Origin: Lacticaseibacillus baoqingensis
GTDB taxonomy: Bacteria > Bacillota > Bacilli > Lactobacillales > Lactobacillaceae
Direction of reading: 5' to 3'
DNA: 64,000 nt
NCBI RefSeq assembly: GCF_003946165.1
Contig: NZ_RHOI01000007.1
Coordinates: 1-64,000 of the forward strand
Both the position numbers and the translations under genes were made by a program. Positions 55,408 to 63,969 of this stretch are shown piece after piece. Each line of letters opens with the position of its first letter. Position 1 is the first letter of the stretch. The notes below the pieces were generated by a model. It was not told the origin of the DNA. It saw nothing but the letters and a program-made list of their open reading frames with translations, and did not search any database.

Positions 55408-56301
55408 ATGAACTATTTGGCGATCGATATTGGTGAGCGCTTGATGACCTACGCGCTGGTCACCGCCAGCGGCGCAATCGTAGTCAAAGGCAATCAATTG
55501 ACGCAACGCGCCGATTGGGCGGTATTTATGACTAATTTAATCGAGTTGATCGATCGCCATGCTGCCGATATTGCAGGCGTGGGCTTGGCGCTGCCAGGAG
55601 TCGTGGATCCTGAAAAAGGCATGGTCTTACAATGCTCAGCACTGCCTTTTTTAGAAGGCCAACCACTGGTTGCCGCTTTGCAGCGCAATTTGAGTGTCGC
55701 GGTGCCAGTAGCGCTGGCAAGCCGCGTCCATGCCGCGGCGTTAGCAGAAAAATGGCAAGGCCGCTTGACCAACATCGCCGATGGCGCTTTGGTGGTGATC
55801 GGCAGTCAAGTAGAAGTGGCGGTGTTTATCGATGACCATTTGTATCGCGGCGCGCATGCATTAGGCGGCTTGGCAAATTTAATGGTGATCGATGCGACCA
55901 ATCCTGATGCCAGCGGGCAAAGTGCATTGGGCTTGTCTGCAGATGGTTTTTTGGCTTCTGTTGCCACCAAGCTGCAATTGCCTACCGGTCAGCTGGCGGC
56001 GCAAGTTTTTCATGCCTTGATGGCCCAAGAGCCGGCTGCCGTACATGCGTTTCGGGCGTTCACCAAAGCCATCGCGGTCGTGTTGTACAATTTGCAAAGC
56101 GTCTTGGATCTGCAGCGGATCGTCGTTGGCGGCCCGTTGAGCACCCAGCCGTTATTAGCCGCCCAGTTAGGAACGGAATTCACCCAGTTGCGCGTGGAAG
56201 CGACTCAAGCTCCGCAAATTTTAACCACGCCAGAAATCGTCAGCACGCGGTTTGCCCATGACGCTCGCTTGATCGGGGCGGTTTACCCTTTGACTTATTG
56301 A
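55408..56301 (+). CDS. ROK-family protein with lost kinase residues
   Basis: The 297-residue protein has the ROK (sugar kinase/repressor) fold: NYLAIDIGERLMTYALV at the start, GLALPGVVDPEKG and RIVVGGPLS near the end. The catalytic Asp segment, normally NDxNAAALGE, reads SRVHAAALAE, so the base is lost. The zinc-binding CxCGxxGC motif is absent: GAHALGGLANLMVIDATNPD occupies that position. It is therefore probably not a kinase and may bind a sugar as a regulator. The start is ATG 55408 with AAAGGGG upstream. Confidence 0.8.
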   Translation: MNYLAIDIGERLMTYALVTASGAIVVKGNQLTQRADWAVFMTNLIELIDRHAADIAGVGLALPGVVDPEKGMVLQCSALPFLEGQPLVAALQRNLSVAVPVALASRVHAAALAEKWQGRLTNIADGALVVIGSQVEVAVFIDDHLYRGAHALGGLANLMVIDATNPDASGQSALGLSADGFLASVATKLQLPTGQLAAQVFHALMAQEPAAVHAFRAFTKAIAVVLYNLQSVLDLQRIVVGGPLSTQPLLAAQLGTEFTQLRVEATQAPQILTTPEIVSTRFAHDARLIGAVYPLTY

Positions 56302-56378
56302 ACCAGAATTTCGTGGTTGTGTTTAACCGCCACAATGCCTAAAATAGTCTAGGTGCGTTTCTTCAGAAAAGGTTACGG

Positions 56379-56420
56379 TTGTGCGCTAATTGTGCGCGAG
56401 CTGTCAACGTAACGTATAAT
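56379..56420 (+). promoter_or_regulatory. mvaK2 promoter with direct repeats
   Basis: A perfect TATAAT is at 56415-56420. TTGTGCGC occurs twice, at 56379-56386 and 56390-56397, 11 bases apart and so on one face of the helix; the second copy lies in the -35 region. Transcription should start near 56427, downstream of the first ATG at 56422. Confidence 0.55.
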
Positions 56421-56478
56421 CATGACGATAAACACTCGGCCATTTTGGCACAAATTTTTGGTGAAGGGTTCTGATGGA

Positions 56479-57549
56479 TTGGTAACAGCGCAGGCGCCAG
56501 GCAAGCTTTATATTGCTGGTGAATACGCGGTGGTGGAAACTGGGTACCCCGCGGTGATCGTGGCTTTGAATCAATTCGTGACTGTAACTGTCGAAGTTGC
56601 ACAAACGTATGGGTGCATCAACTCAAAGCAATATCAGGAGAATTCGTTGACCTGGCAGCGTAATGGCGATGAGATGGTGTTCGATAATCGGGATAATCCG
56701 TTTCATTATATCCTCAGTGCGATCCGCTGTACCGAGATCTATGCCCGCGAGCAAGGCAAGCCATTGTCGCTATACACAATGGATATTGATTCGGATCTCG
56801 ACTCAACGGATGGCAAAAAATATGGTCTTGGCAGTTCGGCGGCCGTGACGGTGGCCACAGTGAAGGCGTTGAATCAGTTTTATCAATTAGAGATGTCCAA
56901 TGATCAGATCTTCAAACTGGCGGCGATCGCGCATTTGGACATTCAAGGCAACGGCAGTTTAGGCGATATTGCGGCTTCTGTTTACGGCGGATGGATCGCG
57001 TATCGCTCGTTTGATAAAGACTGGTTGGCGGCGCAGCGGCGCATGCACAGTTTAAGCGACTTATTGACGATGCCATGGCCGCAGTTGTCCATTGAGTTGT
57101 TACAAGCGCCGGCTGAGCTGCAATTATTGATCGGCTGGACCGGCTCACCGGCTTCCACGTCGCGATTGGTCGATAAAATCGCCATTGCACAAGCCAAAAA
57201 GCATGCCGCATATCAGCATTTTTTGGATGCCAGCCGCAATACGCTGGAAGGTTTGATCGAAGGTTTTCGCCAACATTCGCTGGCGGCGATCCAAGCCGGG
57301 ATCCGGGCCAATCGGCAGTTATTGAATCAATTGGCCAGCTTGTCTGGTGTCGAAATCGAAACGCCGGTCCTCAAACAAATGTGTGATTTGGCTGAAGGGG
57401 CTGGCGGGGCCGCTAAAAGCAGCGGTGCCGGCGGCGGTGATTGCGGGATCGCCTTGGTGGATGCCACGGTCGATGCTCACACCTTGTTGGCGCGCTGGCA
57501 AAACGCCGCGATCGAACCGCTGCCATTCAAGGTACATGCGATCCAATGA
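56479..57549 (+). CDS. mvaK2: Phosphomevalonate kinase
   Basis: The 356-residue GHMP-family kinase of the mevalonate pathway makes diphosphomevalonate for isoprenoid synthesis. It has APGKLYIAGEYAVVE near the N-terminus, the ATP loop KYGLGSSAAVTVATVKAL and the C-terminal GAGGGDCGIAL. I start at TTG 56479 because GAAGGG lies about ten bases upstream and the normal N-terminus VTxxAPGKLY follows. The in-frame ATG at 56422 would precede the predicted transcription start. The other mva genes are not adjacent. Confidence 0.92.
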   Translation: MVTAQAPGKLYIAGEYAVVETGYPAVIVALNQFVTVTVEVAQTYGCINSKQYQENSLTWQRNGDEMVFDNRDNPFHYILSAIRCTEIYAREQGKPLSLYTMDIDSDLDSTDGKKYGLGSSAAVTVATVKALNQFYQLEMSNDQIFKLAAIAHLDIQGNGSLGDIAASVYGGWIAYRSFDKDWLAAQRRMHSLSDLLTMPWPQLSIELLQAPAELQLLIGWTGSPASTSRLVDKIAIAQAKKHAAYQHFLDASRNTLEGLIEGFRQHSLAAIQAGIRANRQLLNQLASLSGVEIETPVLKQMCDLAEGAGGAAKSSGAGGGDCGIALVDATVDAHTLLARWQNAAIEPLPFKVHAIQ

Positions 57550-57646
57550 TCAAAGTAAGGCAGCCTCAGGTTGTCTTTTTTAATGCGATTGGCCGGTTGC
57601 CTGTGACACTGTTATAATTAGCATATGTCACAGTGGAGGATTAATT

Positions 57647-58399
57647 ATGGGCGCATTTATTCGCAATAATTTGCTCGTGCGGGAGCTGGCAGTGGGCTTA
57701 TTATTGATCATTGTCTTGGTCAGTTTTTATATTCGCTACGCCAAGGCGTCGCATCGCCGGTATGAACGCACGCGTGAGCGGCGCATGGCGATGGTCGTCC
57801 GCTCGGCACGGCGGCAGCTTGTGGTCGTGCTGCTTTTGTTAGTAGCGGTATTGGTCTATGATCGGGTCTTGCCGCATTGGGGTTTAGGCGCCTCACAAGC
57901 GGCGACACAGTCGGTTAAAGTGGCTTCCAGCAGCCATCAGCCCGCTGCCAAAAAGGCGGTGCAGTCAAAAGCGGCGAGTCAGCAAGCCAAAAGCCGGCTA
58001 ACACAAGCCGCCAGCGCTAAAGCCGCCAGCGCCAAACAAGCCAGTGCCCAAGCGGCAGCCAGCGCTTCAGCCAAACAAGCCAGCGCACAAGCGGCGGCTA
58101 AAAGCCAAGCCAGCCAAACCGCAGCCAGCCAAGCCAGCGCCAAAGCCGCCAGTCAAGCTCAAGCGAACCAACCGTCGCCAAAAGCCAAGGCAGTGGCCGC
58201 GGTCCAGCAATATCTTGTTCAGCACCCGGCTGCGGCGGCAGATCGCGTCGACAACGTTGGGGTGATCGAATATAGCACCGATTATAATGGGATCCCGGCT
58301 TATCATGTGGGGTTGTATCAAACCCAAGGGGACGGGTCCAGTGTGGCGATCCACATGTATTTTGTTTATGCCAATGGGCAAACAGCGAAAGCATATTAA
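57647..58399 (+). CDS. Membrane protein with Ala/Ser/Lys/Gln-rich linker
   Basis: The 250-residue protein has two membrane helices (about residues 11-29 and 56-73). A low-complexity region of about 85 residues (about 90-180) is built of repeated AKQASAQAAAS-like units. A conserved-looking C-terminal domain of about 65 residues (VGVIEYSTDYNGIPAYHVGL onward) follows. The repeats would place the end domain away from the membrane, perhaps through the wall. I do not recognise the domain. GGAGG precedes the ATG. Confidence 0.75.
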   Translation: MGAFIRNNLLVRELAVGLLLIIVLVSFYIRYAKASHRRYERTRERRMAMVVRSARRQLVVVLLLLVAVLVYDRVLPHWGLGASQAATQSVKVASSSHQPAAKKAVQSKAASQQAKSRLTQAASAKAASAKQASAQAAASASAKQASAQAAAKSQASQTAASQASAKAASQAQANQPSPKAKAVAAVQQYLVQHPAAAADRVDNVGVIEYSTDYNGIPAYHVGLYQTQGDGSSVAIHMYFVYANGQTAKAY

Positions 58400-58458
58400 C
58401 GTGATTGGGGGTGTGGCCAATGCTGCACGCCCAATTTTATTGATAGGGGGAAAAACGT

Positions 58459-59472
58459 ATGCGCGGCAATCGCCGTAAAATGGTCTTGAAGCGGCCACCA
58501 CGCGTGCAGCCAGTGGCGCTGACGCCGGCGCAGCGCCAAGCCATCAAAGACGGACGCATTCCGTTGGCTGACATGGCGCTGCCCAAGCGGGTCAAATTAC
58601 GGGAATTCATCAAACTCGCCATGCGGCGCATCGGGGAAGCTGAATTAGGTGCGACTTCAGCGTCTTTGGCCTTTTATTCGCTGCTGTCCATGTTTCCCAT
58701 GTTGATTTTATTAGGGAATTTGCTGCCTTTGTTTGGGTTTAAATATGACTCGGTCACAGATTACCTCAGCCAAGTGATCCCGATGTCGATCATGACTTGG
58801 ATCAACCCGGTGATCCACAACTTGTTGAATTCGACTTCAGGCTCGGCACTGTCGATCGGGGCGGTGGCGACTTTGTGGGCTGCCAGCTTAGCGGTTAGCG
58901 GCTTGAAAACCGGCTTTAACAAGGCGTATGGGGTGGCCAGCCCGGCGAACTTTCTCGTGCAGCGGTTGATTTCAATGGTGATGATCTTCACGCTGATCTT
59001 TGCGTTAGGCCTGGTGATGATCGCCTTTACCTTTGGCCGGCAATTCTTGGAGTGGCTGGTGCCGTTGCTGGGCTTATCGGATAATTGGCTCAAGACGTTT
59101 AACACGCTGCGCTGGCCGGTGACGGTAGCCGCATTAGTCGTGGTGATCTTTGCCATTGATTATTTCTTGCCTAATGTCCGGATCCGCTTTTGGACGATTT
59201 TGCCCGGCGGTATTTTTACGATCATTGGCTGGTTGGCGTTAGCCCAGTTCTTTTCGATCTACATGCGCTATTTTGGCTCGCGTTTCAGCACATATGGGAC
59301 CATTGGCACCTTTATGGTCTTGCTGTTGTGGCTGAATTTTAGTGCCTTATTGATGCTGATCGGTGCCGTGATCAATGCCTTAGTGGCAGAATACTACACC
59401 GGCAGGCTGCATCACTCGCGCGGGAAAGTGCATGATTTCGTTAAAAATGTGCGCATCAGCCAAGACAAATAA
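58459..59472 (+). CDS. YihY/BrkB-family membrane protein
   Basis: The 337-residue protein has six predicted helices and the family segments GATSASLAFYSLLSMFPMLI and FSTYGTIGTFMVLLLWLNFSAL. Members were once annotated as RNase BN; the current view is a membrane protein of unknown, possibly transport, function. It has an unusually long basic N-terminus (about 50 residues). GGGGG lies ahead of the ATG. It follows the linker-rich gene by 59 bases. Confidence 0.88.
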   Translation: MRGNRRKMVLKRPPRVQPVALTPAQRQAIKDGRIPLADMALPKRVKLREFIKLAMRRIGEAELGATSASLAFYSLLSMFPMLILLGNLLPLFGFKYDSVTDYLSQVIPMSIMTWINPVIHNLLNSTSGSALSIGAVATLWAASLAVSGLKTGFNKAYGVASPANFLVQRLISMVMIFTLIFALGLVMIAFTFGRQFLEWLVPLLGLSDNWLKTFNTLRWPVTVAALVVVIFAIDYFLPNVRIRFWTILPGGIFTIIGWLALAQFFSIYMRYFGSRFSTYGTIGTFMVLLLWLNFSALLMLIGAVINALVAEYYTGRLHHSRGKVHDFVKNVRISQDK

Positions 59473-59507
59473 ATAGGATCAGCCAAATTTTGGCTGATCC
59501 TATTTTT
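59472..59507. terminator. Bidirectional terminator
   Basis: A perfect stem AATAGGATCAGCCA / TGGCTGATCCTATT with an AATT loop and T run serves the BrkB-like gene; the A run serves the convergent pyk. Confidence 0.9.
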
Positions 59508-59509
59508 TG

Positions 59510-60940
59510 TTAATCGGCAACGCGGCGAAGCATCACGTTGTTGGTGGAGCCTGGTTCGTAAAGCGGCAAACCGGCCACGATCACGACGACATCGCCGCCT
59601 TTGATCTCACCGGCAGCCACCAGTTTGGCTTCGGCTTCGGCGACTAAAGATTCAAAATCGTTGCCTTTTTCAAAGACTAACGGCGTCACGCCCCAAGAAA
59701 GCAACAGGCTGGAAGCGGTGCGTTGGTCATAAGTGACGGCTACGATCGGCGCTTGCGGCTTGAGCCGCGAGATCTGGCGGGCGGTATAGCCGCTGGAAGT
59801 CAACGTGATGATGGCTTTGGCGTTGACCCGATCGGCGGCGGTCACCGCGGCGATCGCAGTGGTGGTGGTGATCGAACCGGAACTCTTGAGTTCTTCAAGC
59901 ACTGGGGAATGCTTTGGCAGCATCTTGTCGGTGCGTTCGTCGATCACGGCCATGGTGTGGACAGATTGGACCGGGTAATCCCCATTGGCTGATTCGCCGG
60001 ATAACATGGTAGCGTCGGTGCCTTGCAAGACGGCAAACGCCACATCGGTAACTTCCGCGCGGGTCGGCCGCGGGTTTTCTTGCATGGAATCAAGCATTTG
60101 CGTGGCGGTGATCACCGGCTTGCCAGCCAGCAGGCATTTGTGGATCAATTCTTTTTCAACGGCAGGGACTTCTTCATAAGGGATCTCGATGCCCATGTCG
60201 CCGCGAGCGACCATTAAGCCGTCGGCAGCGGCTAAGATGGCATCGCTGTTGTTGATGCCTTCTTGAGATTCGATCTTGGGAATGATCAAGACATCTTCGC
60301 CGCCAACTTCTGCCAGCACGTCTTTGATTTCTTGGACATCAGAGACTTTGCGGACAAAAGACGCCGCAATGAAGCTGATGCCTTGGCTGACCCCGAAGCG
60401 AATGTCATCTTTGTCTTTATCTGTGATCCCTTTGAGTTGGAGAGAAACACCAGGGGAGTTGACACCTTTTTTCGACCCTAATTCTGCTGGGTTTTGGACT
60501 TCCAGGGTCAATTCGCGGGTGGCAGGGTTTTTGGCGATGATCTCAGTGTCCAACAAGCCGTCATCAAACAACACATGATGGCCGATTTCCACATCGTCAT
60601 ACAAGCCGCCATAAGTGATGTCAATGGCGCCTTTTTCGCTGAGTTTGCCGGTGTTCATCGACAAGGTGATCTTATCGCCAGTGGCATATTCGACCTTGCC
60701 GCCATCGGTGGTGGCTGTGGTGCGAATCTCAGCGCCTTTGGTGTCGAGCATCAAGCCGACTTTGACGCCGGTTTCTTGCATCGCTTGCTTGACCAAGTTC
60801 ATCCGGCCGAGTTGTTCCGCATGATCGCCATGGGAGAAGTTGAACCGGAAGATATTGGCACCCGCGTTGATCAACGCCTTGATAGTTTGCAAGTCGTTGG
60901 ACGCTGGGCCCAGCGTCGACACGATTTTAGTTTTACGCAT
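59510..60940 (-). CDS. pyk: Pyruvate kinase
   Basis: The 476-residue enzyme makes pyruvate and ATP from PEP. The N-terminus KTKIVSTLGPASND is present, and the active-site lysine lies in IPKIESQEGINN, followed by ADGLMVARGDMGIEIP. The C-terminal regulatory domain ends at about residue 476. It lacks the extra PEP-utiliser-like C-terminal domain present in the approx. 590-residue enzymes of many lactobacilli. It is also not next to pfkA, its usual partner. It may be a second isoenzyme. GGAGGGAAA precedes the ATG. Confidence 0.95.
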   Translation of the reverse strand: MRKTKIVSTLGPASNDLQTIKALINAGANIFRFNFSHGDHAEQLGRMNLVKQAMQETGVKVGLMLDTKGAEIRTTATTDGGKVEYATGDKITLSMNTGKLSEKGAIDITYGGLYDDVEIGHHVLFDDGLLDTEIIAKNPATRELTLEVQNPAELGSKKGVNSPGVSLQLKGITDKDKDDIRFGVSQGISFIAASFVRKVSDVQEIKDVLAEVGGEDVLIIPKIESQEGINNSDAILAAADGLMVARGDMGIEIPYEEVPAVEKELIHKCLLAGKPVITATQMLDSMQENPRPTRAEVTDVAFAVLQGTDATMLSGESANGDYPVQSVHTMAVIDERTDKMLPKHSPVLEELKSSGSITTTTAIAAVTAADRVNAKAIITLTSSGYTARQISRLKPQAPIVAVTYDQRTASSLLLSWGVTPLVFEKGNDFESLVAEAEAKLVAAGEIKGGDVVVIVAGLPLYEPGSTNNVMLRRVAD

Positions 60941-60968
60941 GTTAGATGTTTCCCTCCAAAATAGTTGA

Positions 60969-60982
60969 TGTAAACGTGATAA
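60969..60982. promoter_or_regulatory. Possible cre (CcpA) site in the pyk leader
   Basis: TGTAAACGTGATAA matches one half of the catabolite-responsive element (TGTAAACG) and only partly the other half. It lies 29 bases upstream of pyk, after the promoter. Confidence 0.3.
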
Positions 60983-61004
60983 AAATCTCACCATTTTATT
61001 CTAG

Positions 61005-61032
61005 AGAATATTAATGGATTAAACCATTACAA
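61005..61032 (-). promoter_or_regulatory. pyk promoter
   Basis: On the minus strand TTGTAA, 16 bases, TATTCT. It gives a leader of about 55 bases. Confidence 0.6.
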
Positions 61033-61115
61033 TTGTGTGTCAGTTGCACCGGCAAAAGCGCAGAATTGACCAATGAATGAGATTGATTGGCAAAGGCAAG
61101 GCAGGGGTGAAGCAA

Positions 61116-61143
61116 TTGCATTCTTTGTTAAATCAGTTACAAT
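61116..61143 (+). promoter_or_regulatory. Promoter of the FMN reductase-ApbE operon
   Basis: TTGCAT, 16 bases, TACAAT, about 48 bases before the GTG start. Confidence 0.65.
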
Positions 61144-61191
61144 TTCAGTAGTAGCTTAAATGGCCGAGCCTGACCGATAGGAGTGATTAAT

Positions 61192-61752
61192 GTGAAATTT
61201 ATCGCAATCGTAGGCACTAATGCCAAGCATTCGTATAATCGAATGCTTTTACACGAGATGCAAGCGCGGTTTGACCAAGCGCAAATCGAGGTGGTCGATA
61301 TCCAAAATATTCCGATGTTTAACGAAAATCATCCCGAAACTGACCCTGAACCGGTGGGGCAATTAGCCGACGCGATCACGGCGGCTGACGGCGTGATCAT
61401 TGGCTGCCCAGAGTACAATCACAGCGTGCCTTCCCCATTAAAAAGCGTGATCGAATGGCTGTCTTATCGCGTGCATCCCTTGGCAGAAAAGCCGGTGATG
61501 ATCGTTGGGGCTTCCATTTATCCGCAAGGGTCATCACGAGCGCAGCTGCACTTGCGGCAGATCTTAGATTCGCCTGGCGTGAATGCCCAAGTTTTTCCCG
61601 GCAATGAATTCTTACTGGGCCAGGCCAATCAGGCGTTTGATCAAGCCGGCCGGCTGCAAGACCAAGGGACGATCGACTTTTTGACCCAATGCTTTACCGG
61701 CTTCTTGGACTTCGTGTTGATGCACCAGCAATTTTCGAAGGGGGACGCCTAA
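61192..61752 (+). CDS. NADPH-dependent FMN reductase
   Basis: The 186-residue flavodoxin-like protein has the FMN phosphate loop [12 protein letters not shown], the segment [24 protein letters not shown] and a [12 protein letters not shown] helix. It reduces FMN or quinone-like acceptors with NAD(P)H. The start is GTG 61192 with AGGAG upstream. It ends one base into the next gene (TAATG). The next gene encodes a paralogue of the same domain. Confidence 0.88.
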   Translation: MKFIAIVGTNAKHSYNRMLLHEMQARFDQAQIEVVDIQNIPMFNENHPETDPEPVGQLADAITAADGVIIGCPEYNHSVPSPLKSVIEWLSYRVHPLAEKPVMIVGASIYPQGSSRAQLHLRQILDSPGVNAQVFPGNEFLLGQANQAFDQAGRLQDQGTIDFLTQCFTGFLDFVLMHQQFSKGDA

Positions 61753-62870
61753 TGTTACTCACTGCGATCGTCGGCACGAATGCCGACTTTTCATACAACC
61801 GCTTATTACTTCAATATATGCAAAAGCACTTTAAGGGACTGGCCGCAATTCGCATCTTAGAAATCTCACAATTACCGGCGTTTAGTGAAGACACGCCGGC
61901 AGATATGGCGGTGTGGCGGTTCAAAAAAGCGATCCAGTTATCAGATGGGGTGATTTTTTCCACCCCAGAATATGATCACTCGATCCCAGCAGCGCTTAAA
62001 AGCGCGATCGAATGGTTGTCTTACCGCTCAGATGTCTTAAAGCACAAGCCGGCCATGGTCGTGGGCACCAGTTATGGGCCGCAAGCGTCTTCACGGGCGC
62101 AAGAACACTTGCGGCAGATCTTGGCTTCACCAGATTGTGACGCTTATACGCTTTCAGGCAATGAGATCTTGATCGGCAATGCCGCGAAAGTTTTTGTCGA
62201 TGGCAATGTCACTGATCGGCAGGTCCAAACGGAACTAGAAGCGTATTTTGGCAATTTTGTAAAATTTGTGGATTCAATTGCAGAGGGGGAAGACGGCATG
62301 TCGATGCACCAACCATATTTAGATGACGCGTATATCACATTTCCAACTGGGCGCTTGAGCTTTCGGGAAGTGCAACAGATCTTTAGTACCATTCCATTTG
62401 AAATCGACTTGATTGATCATAATGACAAATTCTCGTGGTTTTCTAACAAACCTGATCGCGAGCATGTCCGCTCGGTGCGCGAAATCGGTGAAACGGTGGC
62501 GGAATGTCACCCGCCAAAGGCTTTGCCGATCGTGATGAAGATCATCGATTCTTTCAAAGACGGCAGCCAAGATTCAGTCAGCCGGCCGCTGATCATGCAT
62601 GGGCACCGGGTCTTGATCCAATATTTTGCCTTGCGGGATGTCGATGGGGCCTATTTAGGCACGATCGAATTTACCGGCAGCGTGGAGCATATTTTGAACT
62701 TCTACGAACAAGGTGCTTGGTCAGATGCTGCCAGCGGCGCGTCGCAAACAGACAGCACCAGCGGCGCATCTGCTCATGATGCGCCAGCCGCAGAGGCACC
62801 AGCAGATGCGACGCCTAAAGCCGCTACGGATACGGATAGTGATGCCACCAGCGGTGCGTCACAACATTAA
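61752..62870 (+). CDS. FMN reductase fused to a PAS domain
   Basis: The 372-residue protein has an N-terminal NADPH-dependent FMN reductase domain (about residues 1-175; GTNADFSYNRLLL, PEYDHSIPAALKSAIEWL). A PAS domain follows (about 195-325; FSTIPFEIDLIDHNDKFSWF, ECHPPKALP, YLGTIEFTGSVEHIL). The acidic, low-complexity tail (about 330-372) contains three SGAS repeats. The PAS part is the same type as the C-terminal domain of the DUF438 protein at 11930-13456, including CHPPK. It overlaps both neighbours by one base. Confidence 0.88.
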   Translation: MLLTAIVGTNADFSYNRLLLQYMQKHFKGLAAIRILEISQLPAFSEDTPADMAVWRFKKAIQLSDGVIFSTPEYDHSIPAALKSAIEWLSYRSDVLKHKPAMVVGTSYGPQASSRAQEHLRQILASPDCDAYTLSGNEILIGNAAKVFVDGNVTDRQVQTELEAYFGNFVKFVDSIAEGEDGMSMHQPYLDDAYITFPTGRLSFREVQQIFSTIPFEIDLIDHNDKFSWFSNKPDREHVRSVREIGETVAECHPPKALPIVMKIIDSFKDGSQDSVSRPLIMHGHRVLIQYFALRDVDGAYLGTIEFTGSVEHILNFYEQGAWSDAASGASQTDSTSGASAHDAPAAEAPADATPKAATDTDSDATSGASQH

Positions 62871-63799
62871 TGATGAGGCAAACCATGAAGCAAACAAAAG
62901 TTGGCCACGGCTTAGGCACAACGATCACCTTGACCGCATATGGCGAAATGACGGCTGCAGCATTAGATGCGGCCTTTGCGTTGATCGCAGAATATGAAGA
63001 CCGCTTGACCGTCAATCGCCAGGTGTCTGAGGTGATGGCGATCAACCATGCCGCTGGTCAACACCCGGTGGCGGTGTCGCACGCCACGTTCCAATTGGTG
63101 CAGCGCGCGGTTTTAGCCAGCCGGGAAAATTTTGGCTTCAACGCCTTGATCGGGCCTTTAGTTAAACTTTGGGCGATTGGTTTTGCCGATGCGCATGTCC
63201 CAGCAGATCAAGCCATCGCGGCGCGCCAAAAACTGATCGACCCCATGCAAGTGCAATTGGATGCAGCGGCGCAAACGGTATTTTTATTGCAGCCAGGCAT
63301 GGAATTAGACTTAGGCGGCATCGCCAAAGGCGAAATCGCCGATCGCGTGGCTGATTTGTGGCGAGCTTATGGGGTGGCCAGCGGGATCATTGATCTTGGC
63401 GGCAATTTAGTGTTTGTCGGCACCTCGCCGCATCGTTTAGACGGCCAATGGGTGATTGGGGTGCAAGACCCGCAACGCCCGCGCCATGAAGAAGTCGGGC
63501 GGGTCATTTTGCCGGCTTGTACGGCGGTGACCAGCGGGATCTATGAACGCTTTTTGATCGTGGATGGACAGCAATACCATCACCTGTTAGATTCGCGCAC
63601 CGGCAAGCCGCTGCAGACGAAGCTTTCTGGGGTAACGGTTTTTGCTGAGCAATCAGTGGTGGCTGAAACTGAGGCCAAGCGGCTGTTTTTTGCTGGACAA
63701 CCCATCGCTGGCTGGACCAAAACGCCTGGGATCTTTGGGGCGGTGTTCGTGTATCAAGACGGCCATGTCCAAGCCGACGGCGTCAACTTACAACAATAA
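62870..63799 (+). CDS. apbE: FAD:protein FMN transferase ApbE
   Basis: The 309-residue enzyme attaches FMN from FAD to Thr residues of target flavoproteins in a Mg-dependent reaction. ELDLGGIAKGEIADRV and IIDLGGNLVFVG are family motifs, with metal-binding residues in CTAVTSGIYERF and HHLLDSRTGKP. It has no signal peptide or lipobox, so it acts in the cytoplasm. The start is ATG 62870 (overlap TAATG), or ATG 62885 with GAGG six bases upstream. No FMN-binding-domain acceptor is encoded within the window. Confidence 0.93.
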   Translation: MMRQTMKQTKVGHGLGTTITLTAYGEMTAAALDAAFALIAEYEDRLTVNRQVSEVMAINHAAGQHPVAVSHATFQLVQRAVLASRENFGFNALIGPLVKLWAIGFADAHVPADQAIAARQKLIDPMQVQLDAAAQTVFLLQPGMELDLGGIAKGEIADRVADLWRAYGVASGIIDLGGNLVFVGTSPHRLDGQWVIGVQDPQRPRHEEVGRVILPACTAVTSGIYERFLIVDGQQYHHLLDSRTGKPLQTKLSGVTVFAEQSVVAETEAKRLFFAGQPIAGWTKTPGIFGAVFVYQDGHVQADGVNLQQ

Positions 63800-63807
63800 G
63801 GATCATG

Positions 63808-63849
63808 GCTTTGCCGCAGTCGCTGACTCATGCGCCGGCAAAGCTATTT
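63808..63849 (+). terminator. Terminator after apbE
   Basis: GCTTTGCCG and CGGCAAAGC pair and are followed by TATTTT. Confidence 0.75.
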
Positions 63850-63882
63850 TAATAGGCGCAGGTTAAGAATTGGTTATAGGAT

Positions 63883-63911
63883 TTCCCAGTATCTCAAGGA
63901 TAGCGTATAAT
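63883..63911 (+). promoter_or_regulatory. Promoter of the thiolase-like gene
   Basis: TTCCCA, 17 bases, then a perfect TATAAT. The -35 is weak. Confidence 0.5.
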
Positions 63912-63969
63912 GATTGCAGACAATTTATCTGCAGCTGTGACTAATACAATAGATAATCTGGGGGTTAAT

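Noticed and set aside
56422-56478. Longer phosphomevalonate kinase from ATG 56422
   Set aside because: The ATG is two bases after the -10 and would not be in the mRNA; the family N-terminus begins at about 56479.
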